Virus record (IMG/VR): IMGVR_UViG_3300009104_002192
Location: 1-64,000 of that record
Direction: 5' to 3' (one strand)
Source: a virus
Length of the DNA: 64,000 nt
The first letter of the stretch is position 1; the number at the start of each line of letters is the position of its first letter. The notes under the pieces were generated by a model, which had not been told where the DNA came from, did not search any database, and worked only from the letters and a program-made list of their open reading frames with translations. This document shows positions 40,216 to 46,617 of the stretch, piece after piece. Position numbers and translations under genes: made by a program.

Positions 40216-40656
40216 ATGTATAACAACCACACAAACACAAAACTAGAGTATCAAGACTTCAGCACTAAAATCATCGTTGCCATCACTGGCGCACCTGAAG
40301 ATGTGGAAGCTGATTTCTGGGGATTCTTCAACACCAACGCCACCGATGCGGGATTGCATCATTTTGGCGAGGCGCGTATTCATTGGCTAACACCTACCAC
40401 CGCGCAATTTTACACAACCCGTGAGCGTTTGCTTGCTGGTATGGAATTGCGAGCTTTGAACAAACTTCTAAACGAGTCTGCCGATGGTTACAAAGGCACA
40501 AAAGGCGGTGCGTTGGCAGATGCTAAACAAATGGCGCAAGAGTGGTTTGACTCGATGGAACGTGTCACGGACATCATCAAAAAGAATGTGCGAGAGACTA
40601 CTTACGGCATGGGAACCATCTCGGCCGAAAAGCCTGACAGCGATTATAGTGCTTGA
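40216..40656 (+). CDS. Hypothetical protein, 146 aa
   Basis: Mixed alpha/beta with LHHFGEARIHWLTPTTAQFY near residue 46. Not recognised. The stop overlaps the next -35. Confidence 0.7.
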   Translation: MYNNHTNTKLEYQDFSTKIIVAITGAPEDVEADFWGFFNTNATDAGLHHFGEARIHWLTPTTAQFYTTRERLLAGMELRALNKLLNESADGYKGTKGGALADAKQMAQEWFDSMERVTDIIKKNVRETTYGMGTISAEKPDSDYSA

Positions 40657-40680
40657 ATCAATCTTAACTATCTGTATAAT
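40653..40680 (+). promoter_or_regulatory. P1 promoter
   Basis: TTGAAT (40653-40658), 16-bp spacer with TAACTATC, TATAAT (40675-40680). ATG 9 bases after the -10. Confidence 0.88.
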
Positions 40681-40688
40681 TAACAAAG

Positions 40689-41432
40689 ATGAACGACCTA
40701 TTAAAATTTGGAGATCCGAACTCCAAGCTAAAGAAAATGATTCGGAAGCTTGGGCTTAAACTAAAAACCTTCACGCTTCCCGCTGGACACACTTGCCCCG
40801 GAGCAAAAGACTGTTTATCAAAAGCAGATCCTGAAACCGGAAAGATTCAAGACGGGCCAGATACGGAGTGGCGATGCTTTGCCGCTAGTGCAGAGGCAAC
40901 GTATCCGTCATTGCGTAAAATGGTTTGGCATAACTTCGACTTGCTAAAGCAAGCTTTGAAATTAGACCAAGAGGCAGGATTTGAGAACTGCCCACACACT
41001 ACCGATTTAATCAATCGGAGCTTGCCCAAAAAGTTTGACATCATGCGTGTCCACGTTGGCGGGGATTTCTTTTCAAAGCGTTACTTGCAAGCGTGGGTTG
41101 ACGTTGCAAGGCAAAACCCTGACAAGGTTTTTTATGCCTACTCGAAAAGTCTTAATTTCTTTTTGGAATGGGCGTTGCCTTCTAACCTTGTCTTGACTGC
41201 CTCGCGTGGTGGCAAGCATGATGAATTGATTGACGTTGCCGGTTGGAAAGAAGCTGTTGTTGTTTACAGTGAGCAAGAAGCAATCGACAAAGGTTTAGAA
41301 ATCGACCACGACGACACACACGCAGCGTTTGGAAAAGAAAACTTTGCGTTGTTAATTCACGGGACACAGCCAGCAGGGAGTATGGCAAGTAAGGCGTTGC
41401 AACTTCTTAAACGGGGAAAGGTTGCCGCGTGA
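40689..41432 (+). CDS. GP88-like phage protein
   Basis: Seen: FGDPNSKLKKMIRKLGL, FTLPAGHTCPGAKDCLSKAD near residue 34, EWRCFAASAEATYPSLR near residue 61, HVGGDFFSKRYLQAWVDVA near residue 122 and YAYSKSLNFF near residue 149. These match the phage GP88 family, with conserved cysteines suggesting a metal centre. 247 aa. Biochemical role unknown. Confidence 0.75.
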   Translation: MNDLLKFGDPNSKLKKMIRKLGLKLKTFTLPAGHTCPGAKDCLSKADPETGKIQDGPDTEWRCFAASAEATYPSLRKMVWHNFDLLKQALKLDQEAGFENCPHTTDLINRSLPKKFDIMRVHVGGDFFSKRYLQAWVDVARQNPDKVFYAYSKSLNFFLEWALPSNLVLTASRGGKHDELIDVAGWKEAVVVYSEQEAIDKGLEIDHDDTHAAFGKENFALLIHGTQPAGSMASKALQLLKRGKVAA

Positions 41433-41491
41433 GCTTAGAAGTAATATTTATAATTGCCTTTTTAATATTTCTTTTCCAGCTACAAAAATGA
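41429..41491 (+). CDS. Possible 20-aa membrane peptide
   Basis: GTG start overlapping the GP88 stop; encodes one hydrophobic helix (IFIIAFLIFLF) with a short polar end. Supported only by overlap and hydrophobicity. Confidence 0.25.
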   Translation: MSLEVIFIIAFLIFLFQLQK

Positions 41492-41547
41492 AAATCCGAA
41501 TAACAAACAAAGGCCCGCCCTAAAATTTTTCTTAAAAAAAGCTTGAC

Positions 41548-41586
41548 CACTCGCCAAAAATCGGGCAGCACGATTCGTGCCAAGTG
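41548..41586 (-). repeat. 39-bp palindromic repeat, copy 4 (reverse)
   Basis: Minus-strand reading CACTTGGCACGAATCGTGCT...GCGAGTG, followed by GTCAAGC as in copies 1 and 2. Confidence 0.87.
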
Positions 41587-41696
41587 CTCAAAGCTAGGTG
41601 GGACATTGGCTGTCCACCCACTTAAATTATTTTTCAGACCGCTATTTGAGCCCACAAAAACAGGGTTATTCTGCACCATTTTTTTTTGCGTATCAC

Positions 41697-41725
41697 TTGC
41701 ATTATTCGTAAAAGTGGAGTATATT
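41697..41725 (+). promoter_or_regulatory. P2-like promoter
   Basis: TTGCAT (41697-41702), 17-bp spacer ending GTGGAG, TATATT (41720-41725). ATG 6 bases after the -10. Confidence 0.7.
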
Positions 41726-41730
41726 AAGGT

Positions 41731-42009
41731 ATGTTAAACAAAGAACTAACAGTAGAACAAGAAGCTCAACTCCTACTCAACCAAGAGATTGAGGTAACAA
41801 GCTCACGCATCATGCAGCTTTGGGGTAAGCGTGGAATCGTTGAGGCTGTCATGGCAGATGGTCGTACGTTAGACATTAAGCTAGCTGATGGCAAGAGCGT
41901 TTTCCTAGATGTCACCTTTGTGGGTGAAGTGCGGGAAGGCATAGCGTTTGCCAAGCAAGAACAGTCTCTTGGCCCAATCGCTAACAGCGTAGTGAAAAGC
42001 ACTCTTTAG
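41731..42009 (+). CDS. Hypothetical protein, 92 aa
   Basis: N-terminal helix then a beta-rich part (VEAVMADGRTLDIKLADGKS). Not recognised. Confidence 0.7.
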   Translation: MLNKELTVEQEAQLLLNQEIEVTSSRIMQLWGKRGIVEAVMADGRTLDIKLADGKSVFLDVTFVGEVREGIAFAKQEQSLGPIANSVVKSTL

Positions 42010-42011
42010 GC

Positions 42012-42039
42012 TTTACAGGCATTTAACTATCCCTATAAT
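42012..42039 (+). promoter_or_regulatory. P1 promoter
   Basis: TTTACA (42012-42017), 16-bp spacer with TAACTATC, TATAAT (42034-42039). ATG 8 bases after the -10. Confidence 0.8.
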
Positions 42040-42046
42040 TATAACA

Positions 42047-42307
42047 ATGATGAACGAACTAGACCAATTCAAAGAAGATACCGCGATGCGCCTGTTTGGG
42101 CGTAGTCGTCGCCTTGCCATCGCTGGCAACCAATGCGTTAAGTGTGGCGCACACGATCTTGAGTTCCGTGACGAACTCAGCAGCAAGGAGCATGGCATCT
42201 CCGGTTTCTGCCAGTCCTGTCAGGACGACATCTTTGGCCCCAGCGATGAGGAGAAAGAGGAGGTTCTTGGAATCACTCACCAAATGTTTGGAGGTGAAGA
42301 ATGTTAG
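42047..42307 (+). CDS. Zinc-ribbon protein, 86 aa
   Basis: CVKC near residue 30 and CQSC near residue 55 probably bind one zinc. The C-terminus is acidic. Start at 42047 or 42050 (tandem ATG). Overlaps the next gene by 7 bases. Confidence 0.7.
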   Translation: MMNELDQFKEDTAMRLFGRSRRLAIAGNQCVKCGAHDLEFRDELSSKEHGISGFCQSCQDDIFGPSDEEKEEVLGITHQMFGGEEC

Positions 42308-42858
42308 ACATCACTGACAAAAAAGCTGTAAGAAAAACTTTCCGCCGTGATGTTTACCGCAATCTTCATTTCAGAGATGAGGTTGTCTATTCTGTGCGTA
42401 AAGATGGTCTGGTTGAGGGTCACGCCCTTTGTTATGTAATGGATGGCGTTACCTTTCACGTTGGGCCTAAAGGCAACCAGCGTGTGCGTGATGAGGAGCG
42501 TAAAAACGTTCACGCTGTTATTCGCGGGCACGTTATCAATGCCGTTTGGTATGATGAGGATGAGATGGAATGGGCCAAGAGTGCTGCCCAACAATTGGCT
42601 GAGATAGAAATGTGTGGTGTGCCTGTGAGTCGTAACACGAATGTAAGTGACTTGGATGATCCGCGCGCGTGGGAGCCTATGTATAAATGGGTAGAGGTTA
42701 AGTATAACCCTTATAAGTTCAAGAGCTTTGTCAGCCCTGTTTATTTGCCATTTGGTTCCGAGGAGCCAGAATTCAGACCCATCTTTGAGGCTCGTAAGGT
42801 TGTTATTTACAGCGAGGACAACAAGAGCAAAGTCATGGCAATGGTTCCAATTATTTAA
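42301..42858 (+). CDS. Hypothetical protein, 185 aa
   Basis: Beta-rich with GHALCYVMDGVTFHVGPKGN and HAVIRGHVINAVWYDEDEME. Not recognised. Confidence 0.7.
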   Translation: MLDITDKKAVRKTFRRDVYRNLHFRDEVVYSVRKDGLVEGHALCYVMDGVTFHVGPKGNQRVRDEERKNVHAVIRGHVINAVWYDEDEMEWAKSAAQQLAEIEMCGVPVSRNTNVSDLDDPRAWEPMYKWVEVKYNPYKFKSFVSPVYLPFGSEEPEFRPIFEARKVVIYSEDNKSKVMAMVPII

Positions 42859-42899
42859 CTTGCCCTTCTTAACTAATTCAACGAAACCTTATTCTGTAT

Positions 42900-43148
42900 A
42901 TGAAAAATTCAAAGAAAACTGATAAAATCCTGAACGAACTCCGTCGTCAGGGATGCACGATTAAAGAGAAGAAAAACAATGTGATGATTATTCCTCCTGA
43001 TTCGAATGTGGAAGCTTACACTGTCCATAGAAGTGACAGACACGTTGGAGCATTGATTGACCATTGCTTGAAAAGATATAGCCACCTTTTGAATTTCAAG
43101 AAGCTGGCAAAGTATCACAAGAGATTTCAAAACGGAGCGAAGGACTAA
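42900..43148 (+). CDS. Small basic protein, 82 aa, HicA-like layout
   Basis: ILNELRRQGCTIKEKKNNVM then IIPPDSNVEAYTVHRSDRHV resembles the helix-then-three-strand layout with a conserved His of HicA mRNA-interferase proteins. No HicB partner is adjacent, so this is a weak suggestion only. Confidence 0.55.
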   Translation: MKNSKKTDKILNELRRQGCTIKEKKNNVMIIPPDSNVEAYTVHRSDRHVGALIDHCLKRYSHLLNFKKLAKYHKRFQNGAKD

Positions 43149-43153
43149 ACACG

Positions 43154-43180
43154 AGCGGCGCGAGCCGCTTTTTATTTTTT
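43154..43180 (+). terminator. Rho-independent terminator
   Basis: AGCGGC-GCGA-GCCGCT hairpin followed by TTTTATTTTTT. Confidence 0.93.
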
Positions 43181-43185
43181 ACTTG

Positions 43186-43224
43186 CACTTGGCACGAATC
43201 CGGCAGCACGATTCATGCCAAGTG
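43186..43224 (+). repeat. 39-bp palindromic repeat, copy 5
   Basis: CACTTGGCACGAATCCGGC...GATTCATGCCAAGTG; the outer 9-bp arms CACTTGGCA/TGCCAAGTG are perfect. Confidence 0.92.
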
Positions 43225-43228
43225 CTAT

Positions 43229-43237
43229 TGTGAATAA
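43229..43237 (-). promoter_or_regulatory. DnaA-box-like site (reverse)
   Basis: TGTGAATAA, the complement of TTATTCACA, 4 bp after repeat copy 5. Confidence 0.5.
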
Positions 43238-43264
43238 CTTTCTGAAAAAAATGCCTTCCAGCCC

Positions 43265-43293
43265 TTGACAAACGGTCGTTTGTGTGTTATATT
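43265..43293 (+). promoter_or_regulatory. P2 promoter
   Basis: TTGACA (43265-43270), 17-bp spacer ending GTGTGT, TATATT (43288-43293). ATG 9 bases after the -10. Confidence 0.88.
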
Positions 43294-43301
43294 TATACAA
43301 G

Positions 43302-43742
43302 ATGAACGAAGAAAGACTAAAACCACTTTTTGATTTAGACGGAACCCTAATCCGTGAGGATCGTGACAGCGATCGCCTTTTTGATTTCTTTCGCCCTCAC
43401 GCTATCCTCGCACTAACAGAAGATGATTTAACTCCTCTCGGCGTACTCGTTAGAGACTCTGGAAAAGAATTTGATATCCTTACAGCGAGAGGCCATAAAA
43501 ACGCAGAATTTGTTCGCATCGCTCTTACTGCTCTCGGATTCAATGTAAACAAGATCGTCACCGTTGGAGTAGACATTAACTCTCCAGAAGACATGGATAA
43601 CGTCAGCAGCAAAAGAGTAGCGGAAAGGAAAATCAGAATCGCCAAATTTGTTCAAAGAAAATTAGTTGACAATGACGAACGGAATCTGGTAGGATTGGGC
43701 GAGTTAGGAGAATTAGTAAGCCAAGATCAAAAGGAATTTTAA
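43302..43742 (+). CDS. HAD-like phosphatase
   Basis: Seen: PLFDLDGTLI at residues 9-18 (nucleophile DxD), DILTARGHKN near residue 55 (motif II), and LVDNDERNL near residue 126 (motif IV region). 146 aa, a small cap-less HAD enzyme. Phage relatives include 5' nucleotidase/polynucleotide phosphatase types. Substrate unknown. Confidence 0.75.
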   Translation: MNEERLKPLFDLDGTLIREDRDSDRLFDFFRPHAILALTEDDLTPLGVLVRDSGKEFDILTARGHKNAEFVRIALTALGFNVNKIVTVGVDINSPEDMDNVSSKRVAERKIRIAKFVQRKLVDNDERNLVGLGELGELVSQDQKEF

Positions 43743-43744
43743 TT

Positions 43745-43978
43745 ATGATAAAGAACGGAAAAGAACAAAACGTAGTACCCACCACACGCAAACAAAACCT
43801 TGCTGCTGCCAAGGCTTGTGACGACCACTATGAGGCTTGCAGCTTGTTTCGGGCGTTGCAGTACGCCAACAACATGGGAACAGGTGAGGATGACTTTGAC
43901 GAATTGGCAGAGCATTTCATCAACAAGCAAGGGCTTACGGACTACTGCGAAAACGGATTTAAGAAAGTTAATCGGTAG
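43745..43978 (+). CDS. Hypothetical protein, 77 aa
   Basis: Helical, acidic, with ACDDHYEACSLFRALQYANN. Not recognised. The end runs into the 23-bp inverted repeat. Confidence 0.65.
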   Translation: MIKNGKEQNVVPTTRKQNLAAAKACDDHYEACSLFRALQYANNMGTGEDDFDELAEHFINKQGLTDYCENGFKKVNR

Positions 43979-44010
43979 GACTACGGATGTCCTACCCCCT
44001 GTGGTATACT
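43974..44010 (+). promoter_or_regulatory. Inverted-repeat promoter, copy A
   Basis: GGTAGGAC-TACGGAT-GTCCTACC (43974-43996), then exactly 8 bases CCCTGTGG and TATACT (44005-44010). No TTGACA; the repeat occupies the -35 region. ATG 7 bases after the -10. Confidence 0.75.
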
Positions 44011-44016
44011 ATACGT

Positions 44017-44187
44017 ATGAAAATGATTATGAAAGACATAGAACTAAACGAAAACGGAAACGCCGTGGTAGACGGCACAGAGTATGAAGTGCGTGGATTT
44101 GACCACGAAGGACAAGAGGCGATCGTGATTCACGAATTGGATTTGATTTCTTACGACGAAGGCGATAACTGGGAGGAAATGGAATAG
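44017..44187 (+). CDS. Small acidic protein, 56 aa
   Basis: MKMIMKDIELNENGNAVVDG begins a beta-rich acidic protein. The first ATG (44017) would be leaderless; ATGs at 44023 and 44029 are alternatives. The similar MKMIMK start at 46,661 shares the same promoter type. Confidence 0.65.
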   Translation: MKMIMKDIELNENGNAVVDGTEYEVRGFDHEGQEAIVIHELDLISYDEGDNWEEME

Positions 44188-44190
44188 ATT

Positions 44191-44454
44191 ATGACATTTA
44201 ACGATTTGAAATTTAGCGACATATCTGAAACGCATGGAGAAGATGCAATTCAGGCGTATGTGGAATTGCCGAATGGTTATGATGTTTCCGTGGTGAAGCA
44301 TCGGTTTTCATACGGTGGCGAAAAAGGTATGTATGAGATTGGTTGCTTCTTTAACAATCACATGGTTGATCCTGCTGACTGGGGTGATACCGTCAAGGGT
44401 TGGTTGAATGAAAGTGATGTAGAAGATTGGATAAATGTGATTAAAAAATTATGA
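44191..44454 (+). CDS. Hypothetical protein, 87 aa
   Basis: Alpha/beta with YVELPNGYDVSVVKHRFSYG. Not recognised. Overlaps the next gene by 4 bases. Confidence 0.65.
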   Translation: MTFNDLKFSDISETHGEDAIQAYVELPNGYDVSVVKHRFSYGGEKGMYEIGCFFNNHMVDPADWGDTVKGWLNESDVEDWINVIKKL

Positions 44455-44567
44455 GAGAATTAGATTCCATTATGTTTATTGTTTTCTTTTTAATGCTTTG
44501 CGCTATTGGCGTTTTTGTTATAGGCGTAGCGCATGACGCTTACATTGTTTGGTATATAAACAATTAA
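44451..44567 (+). CDS. 38-aa membrane peptide
   Basis: MRELDSIMFIVFFLMLCAIG followed by more hydrophobic residues. ATGA overlap with the preceding stop supports translation. Confidence 0.5.
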   Translation: MRELDSIMFIVFFLMLCAIGVFVIGVAHDAYIVWYINN

Positions 44568-44568
44568 A

Positions 44569-44694
44569 ATGAATATTTCAACAAACAAAAAAACAGGCAC
44601 GACTACAATCGTAATTTCTTCTAAATTAAAAGAGAAATTTTATAGTATTCTTATAGCTTTTGCTTTGGGGTTAATTATCGGTTGGATATTTTAG
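44569..44694 (+). CDS. 41-aa membrane peptide
   Basis: Polar first 23 residues, then a C-terminal hydrophobic helix ILIAFALGLIIGWIF, suggesting a C-tail anchor. Confidence 0.45.
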   Translation: MNISTNKKTGTTTIVISSKLKEKFYSILIAFALGLIIGWIF

Positions 44695-44699
44695 GCTTG

Positions 44700-44738
44700 C
44701 ACTTGGCACGAATCCGGCTGCCCGATTTATGCCAAGTG
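44700..44738 (+). repeat. 39-bp palindromic repeat, copy 6
   Basis: CACTTGGCACGAATCCGGCT...TATGCCAAGTG, followed by GTCAAGAAC. Confidence 0.92.
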
Positions 44739-44786
44739 GTCAAGAACTTCTTAACAGGGAGAGAATAACTTTCTTTATTTAAAGGG

Positions 44787-44815
44787 TTGACAAATGGGCG
44801 TTTGCGTGTTATATT
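44787..44815 (+). promoter_or_regulatory. P2 promoter
   Basis: TTGACA (44787-44792), 17-bp spacer ending GCGTGT, TATATT (44810-44815). ATG 7 bases after the -10. Confidence 0.88.
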
Positions 44816-44821
44816 TATACC

Positions 44822-45133
44822 ATGAAGATGATACTGAAAGCTGCCCGCAACGCAAGCCGCCGCACTCGTAACCGTGTCCGTGAGCACGGGCCCGTGTTCG
44901 AGGACGTTACCCGTCAACATACTGGGCGTAACTTGGGCAGGGGAGTGGTGGATGGTATGGACTGTGTATTGGTGCGTGCTGGTAGCTGGTTTGGCTGGCT
45001 ACCCATAGATGAGATTGAGCGCACCACTGAGGGTGGGGTTAAGTTCTGCTGGCCATTAGATGAGGATGGTGACTTAGGTAGCGCAGGGTGGCTATGCTTA
45101 AACCATCAGGCATGGCTTAAAGAGCGTGAATAA
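44822..45133 (+). CDS. Hypothetical protein, 103 aa, GC-rich gene
   Basis: Arg-rich start (KAARNASRRTRNRVREHG), Trp-rich end. Base composition is clearly more GC-rich than the genes at 1-35 kb, hinting at recent acquisition. Not recognised. Confidence 0.7.
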   Translation: MKMILKAARNASRRTRNRVREHGPVFEDVTRQHTGRNLGRGVVDGMDCVLVRAGSWFGWLPIDEIERTTEGGVKFCWPLDEDGDLGSAGWLCLNHQAWLKERE

Positions 45134-45141
45134 CTTACCCC

Positions 45142-45170
45142 TTGACAAGCACCCCTATGTGTGTTATATT
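45142..45170 (+). promoter_or_regulatory. P2 promoter
   Basis: TTGACA (45142-45147), 17-bp spacer ending GTGTGT, TATATT (45165-45170). ATG 7 bases after the -10. Confidence 0.88.
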
Positions 45171-45176
45171 CTTACC

Positions 45177-45419
45177 ATGATGAATGACATGAGCAACACC
45201 ACCAACCACGACGCGCGTATCTCCTGCGAGGAGGCCTTCACTGAGGACATGGGCCCTGCCCATTGGGCTAATGAACCTGAGCAGCCCACCCACAAGGAGG
45301 TAGCTGGTGTGTGTGAGGATGCCCCTTGCTGTGGGTGCTGTGGTGACAGCATGGACGATGGCTATGGCACGTATGCTGATGATGCGTGGCATGATGCCAA
45401 CGAGTACCCTGACTGGTAG
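45177..45419 (+). CDS. Cys-containing acidic protein, 80 aa
   Basis: Contains APCCGCCGDSM near residue 48 (four Cys in six residues), which could bind a metal, and a very acidic Asp/Tyr/Trp tail. GC-rich like its neighbour. Not recognised. Confidence 0.65.
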   Translation: MMNDMSNTTNHDARISCEEAFTEDMGPAHWANEPEQPTHKEVAGVCEDAPCCGCCGDSMDDGYGTYADDAWHDANEYPDW

Positions 45420-45424
45420 GGTAG

Positions 45425-45463
45425 CACTTGGCACGAATCGTGCAGCCAGATCGGGGCCAAGTG
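45425..45463 (+). repeat. 39-bp palindromic repeat, copy 7
   Basis: CACTTGGCACGAATCGTGCA...GGCCAAGTG, between two convergent genes, followed by GTCAAGAAC as in copy 6. Confidence 0.92.
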
Positions 45464-45478
45464 GTCAAGAACTTTCTT

Positions 45479-45754
45479 TTATTCTTTCTCGTCTTCCCAG
45501 TAGTAGCCTTCCGGTGGCATGATCTCGTTAAGGGTTGTACCTGTTGCCTTGCTCACTATGTATGGCTTAAGCTCTGCCATGTCTACCATACCCCATTCTT
45601 TAGCGAAGCCCATTACATAGCCGAAGCTCAAGCCGTAGCTGTCTTCTTCTTCTAGGTAATACTCCCAACCATTACGCAGGATGATGTGTTGAGCCACAGC
45701 GAAAGGCTCTTTCGTGTCTTCATTGTTCGAGTTGATGATATTTCTTGTTTTCAT
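45479..45754 (-). CDS. Hypothetical protein, 91 aa
   Basis: Minus strand. MKTRNIINSNNEDTKEPFAV start; contains GWEYYLEEEDSYGLSFGYVM. Not recognised. The last gene of the minus-strand island. Confidence 0.65.
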   Translation of the reverse strand: MKTRNIINSNNEDTKEPFAVAQHIILRNGWEYYLEEEDSYGLSFGYVMGFAKEWGMVDMAELKPYIVSKATGTTLNEIMPPEGYYWEDEKE

Positions 45755-45761
45755 AATTCAA

Positions 45762-46004
45762 TTACCTTTCAACACCAAGCTCTTTGTGGAGCTTGTTAAT
45801 CTTATTAGTAGTGTGATTCCAAATCACTTTCATATCATTGGTGCGGTAAATCGCAGCACTACCAACACCGCCAAAGTGTTTACCATGAATTCTGACTTCA
45901 ACGTCATTAACTTCAATTTGTGTCACAACGTCAAAGCGCGTGATGTTCTCAGCAATAAATTCTTGCTCTTCTTTATTTAGTTCTATGTTTTTCATATTCT
46001 TCAT
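45762..46004 (-). CDS. Hypothetical protein, 80 aa
   Basis: Minus strand. MKNMKNIELNKEEQEFIAEN then VEVRIHGKHFGGVG. The first ATG is 7 bases from the -10 of inverted-repeat promoter B, so it would be leaderless; ATG 45995 is an alternative. Not recognised. Confidence 0.65.
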   Translation of the reverse strand: MKNMKNIELNKEEQEFIAENITRFDVVTQIEVNDVEVRIHGKHFGGVGSAAIYRTNDMKVIWNHTTNKINKLHKELGVER

Positions 46005-46010
46005 GCGTCT

Positions 46011-46047
46011 AGTATACCATACAGGGTGGGACATCCGTAGTCCTACC
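46011..46047 (-). promoter_or_regulatory. Inverted-repeat promoter, copy B
   Basis: Minus strand: GGTAGGAC-TACGGAT-GTCCCACC (46047-46025), 8 bases, then TATACT (46016-46011). ATG 7 bases on. Confidence 0.75.
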
Positions 46048-46243
46048 AGTTAATTTCTTTCACTCGAATGCTGCCGAGTCGGGCAACATCAGGAAACATC
46101 TTTGCGGCTACTCTGTGAGCGTGTGCCATATCAAATGCTTGAATAGTTTCTGTTTGCTCGCAAGCGGGACGGCTAGGGTCAACTTGCGTTACTAGGGTTA
46201 GTTGGAATAGTTTGTCTTTTATCATGTCTGTTTCAATCATCAT
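46043..46243 (-). CDS. Hypothetical protein, 66 aa, AHA-motif
   Basis: Minus strand. Beta start, then TIQAFDMAHAHRVAAKMFPD. The same pattern, IKAMDEAHARRIIA, occurs in the divergent plus-strand gene at 46446, so the two look like paralogues of one small domain. The end overlaps promoter B. Confidence 0.65.
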   Translation of the reverse strand: MMIETDMIKDKLFQLTLVTQVDPSRPACEQTETIQAFDMAHAHRVAAKMFPDVARLGSIRVKEINW

Positions 46244-46249
46244 GCGTAT

Positions 46250-46286
46250 AGTATAGCACATGAGGTGGGACATCCGTAGTCCTACC
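46250..46286 (-). promoter_or_regulatory. Inverted-repeat promoter, copy C
   Basis: Minus strand: GGTAGGAC-TACGGAT-GTCCCACC (46286-46264), 8 bases TCATGTGC, then TATACT (46255-46250). ATG at 46243, 7 bases on. Confidence 0.75.
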
Positions 46287-46316
46287 AAAAAGAAAGTTAG
46301 ATTTTTTTTACTTGAG

Positions 46317-46355
46317 CACTTGGCACGAATCGTGCCGCACGATCTATGCCAAGTG
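46317..46355 (+). repeat. 39-bp palindromic repeat, copy 8
   Basis: CACTTGGCACGAATCGTGCC...CTATGCCAAGTG. Both the outer 9-bp arms and the inner ATCGTGC/GCACGAT arms are perfect, the most symmetrical copy. It lies between divergent promoters. Confidence 0.93.
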
Positions 46356-46359
46356 CAAT

Positions 46360-46368
46360 TGTGAATAA
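46360..46368 (-). promoter_or_regulatory. DnaA-box-like site (reverse)
   Basis: TGTGAATAA, 4 bp after repeat copy 8, the same spacing as at copy 5. Confidence 0.5.
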
Positions 46369-46386
46369 CTTTATGCAGAAACACCC

Positions 46387-46415
46387 TTGACAAAGGGCGA
46401 TTTATGTGGTATACT
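46387..46415 (+). promoter_or_regulatory. P2 promoter
   Basis: TTGACA (46387-46392), 17-bp spacer ending ATGTGG, TATACT (46410-46415). ATG 31 bases after the -10. Confidence 0.82.
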
Positions 46416-46445
46416 ATATGTATTGAGAGTGAGAGATTAAAGATT

Positions 46446-46616
46446 ATGAAAACAGAAAGTATATTCACAGTAACCTTCACCGATGGTGGAGAGGTATTCA
46501 TTAAAGCAATGGACGAGGCTCACGCCCGCCGTATCATAGCGAACAACGGCCTTTGGCGTAGGAATACAGAGGATGAGCCATTCGAGCGTACCATAAAAAA
46601 AGTTGAGAAAAATTAA
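46446..46616 (+). CDS. Small protein, 56 aa, AHA-motif
   Basis: SIFTVTFTDGGEVFIKAMDE then AHARRIIANN, similar to the minus-strand 66-aa protein. A small beta-beta-alpha domain is likely. Function unknown. Confidence 0.65.
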   Translation: MKTESIFTVTFTDGGEVFIKAMDEAHARRIIANNGLWRRNTEDEPFERTIKKVEKN

Positions 46617-46617
46617 T

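Noticed and set aside
42900-43148. HicA/HicB toxin-antitoxin system
   Set aside because: Only a weak HicA-like layout and no antitoxin gene beside it.
36771-46355. CRISPR array
   Set aside because: The 39-bp repeats are dispersed over 9.6 kb at irregular spacing with genes between them and occur in both orientations; no cas genes are present.
36771-46355. 39-bp repeats as simple transcription terminators
   Set aside because: No U-run follows them, several lie after proper terminators, and the sequence, not only the pairing, is conserved.
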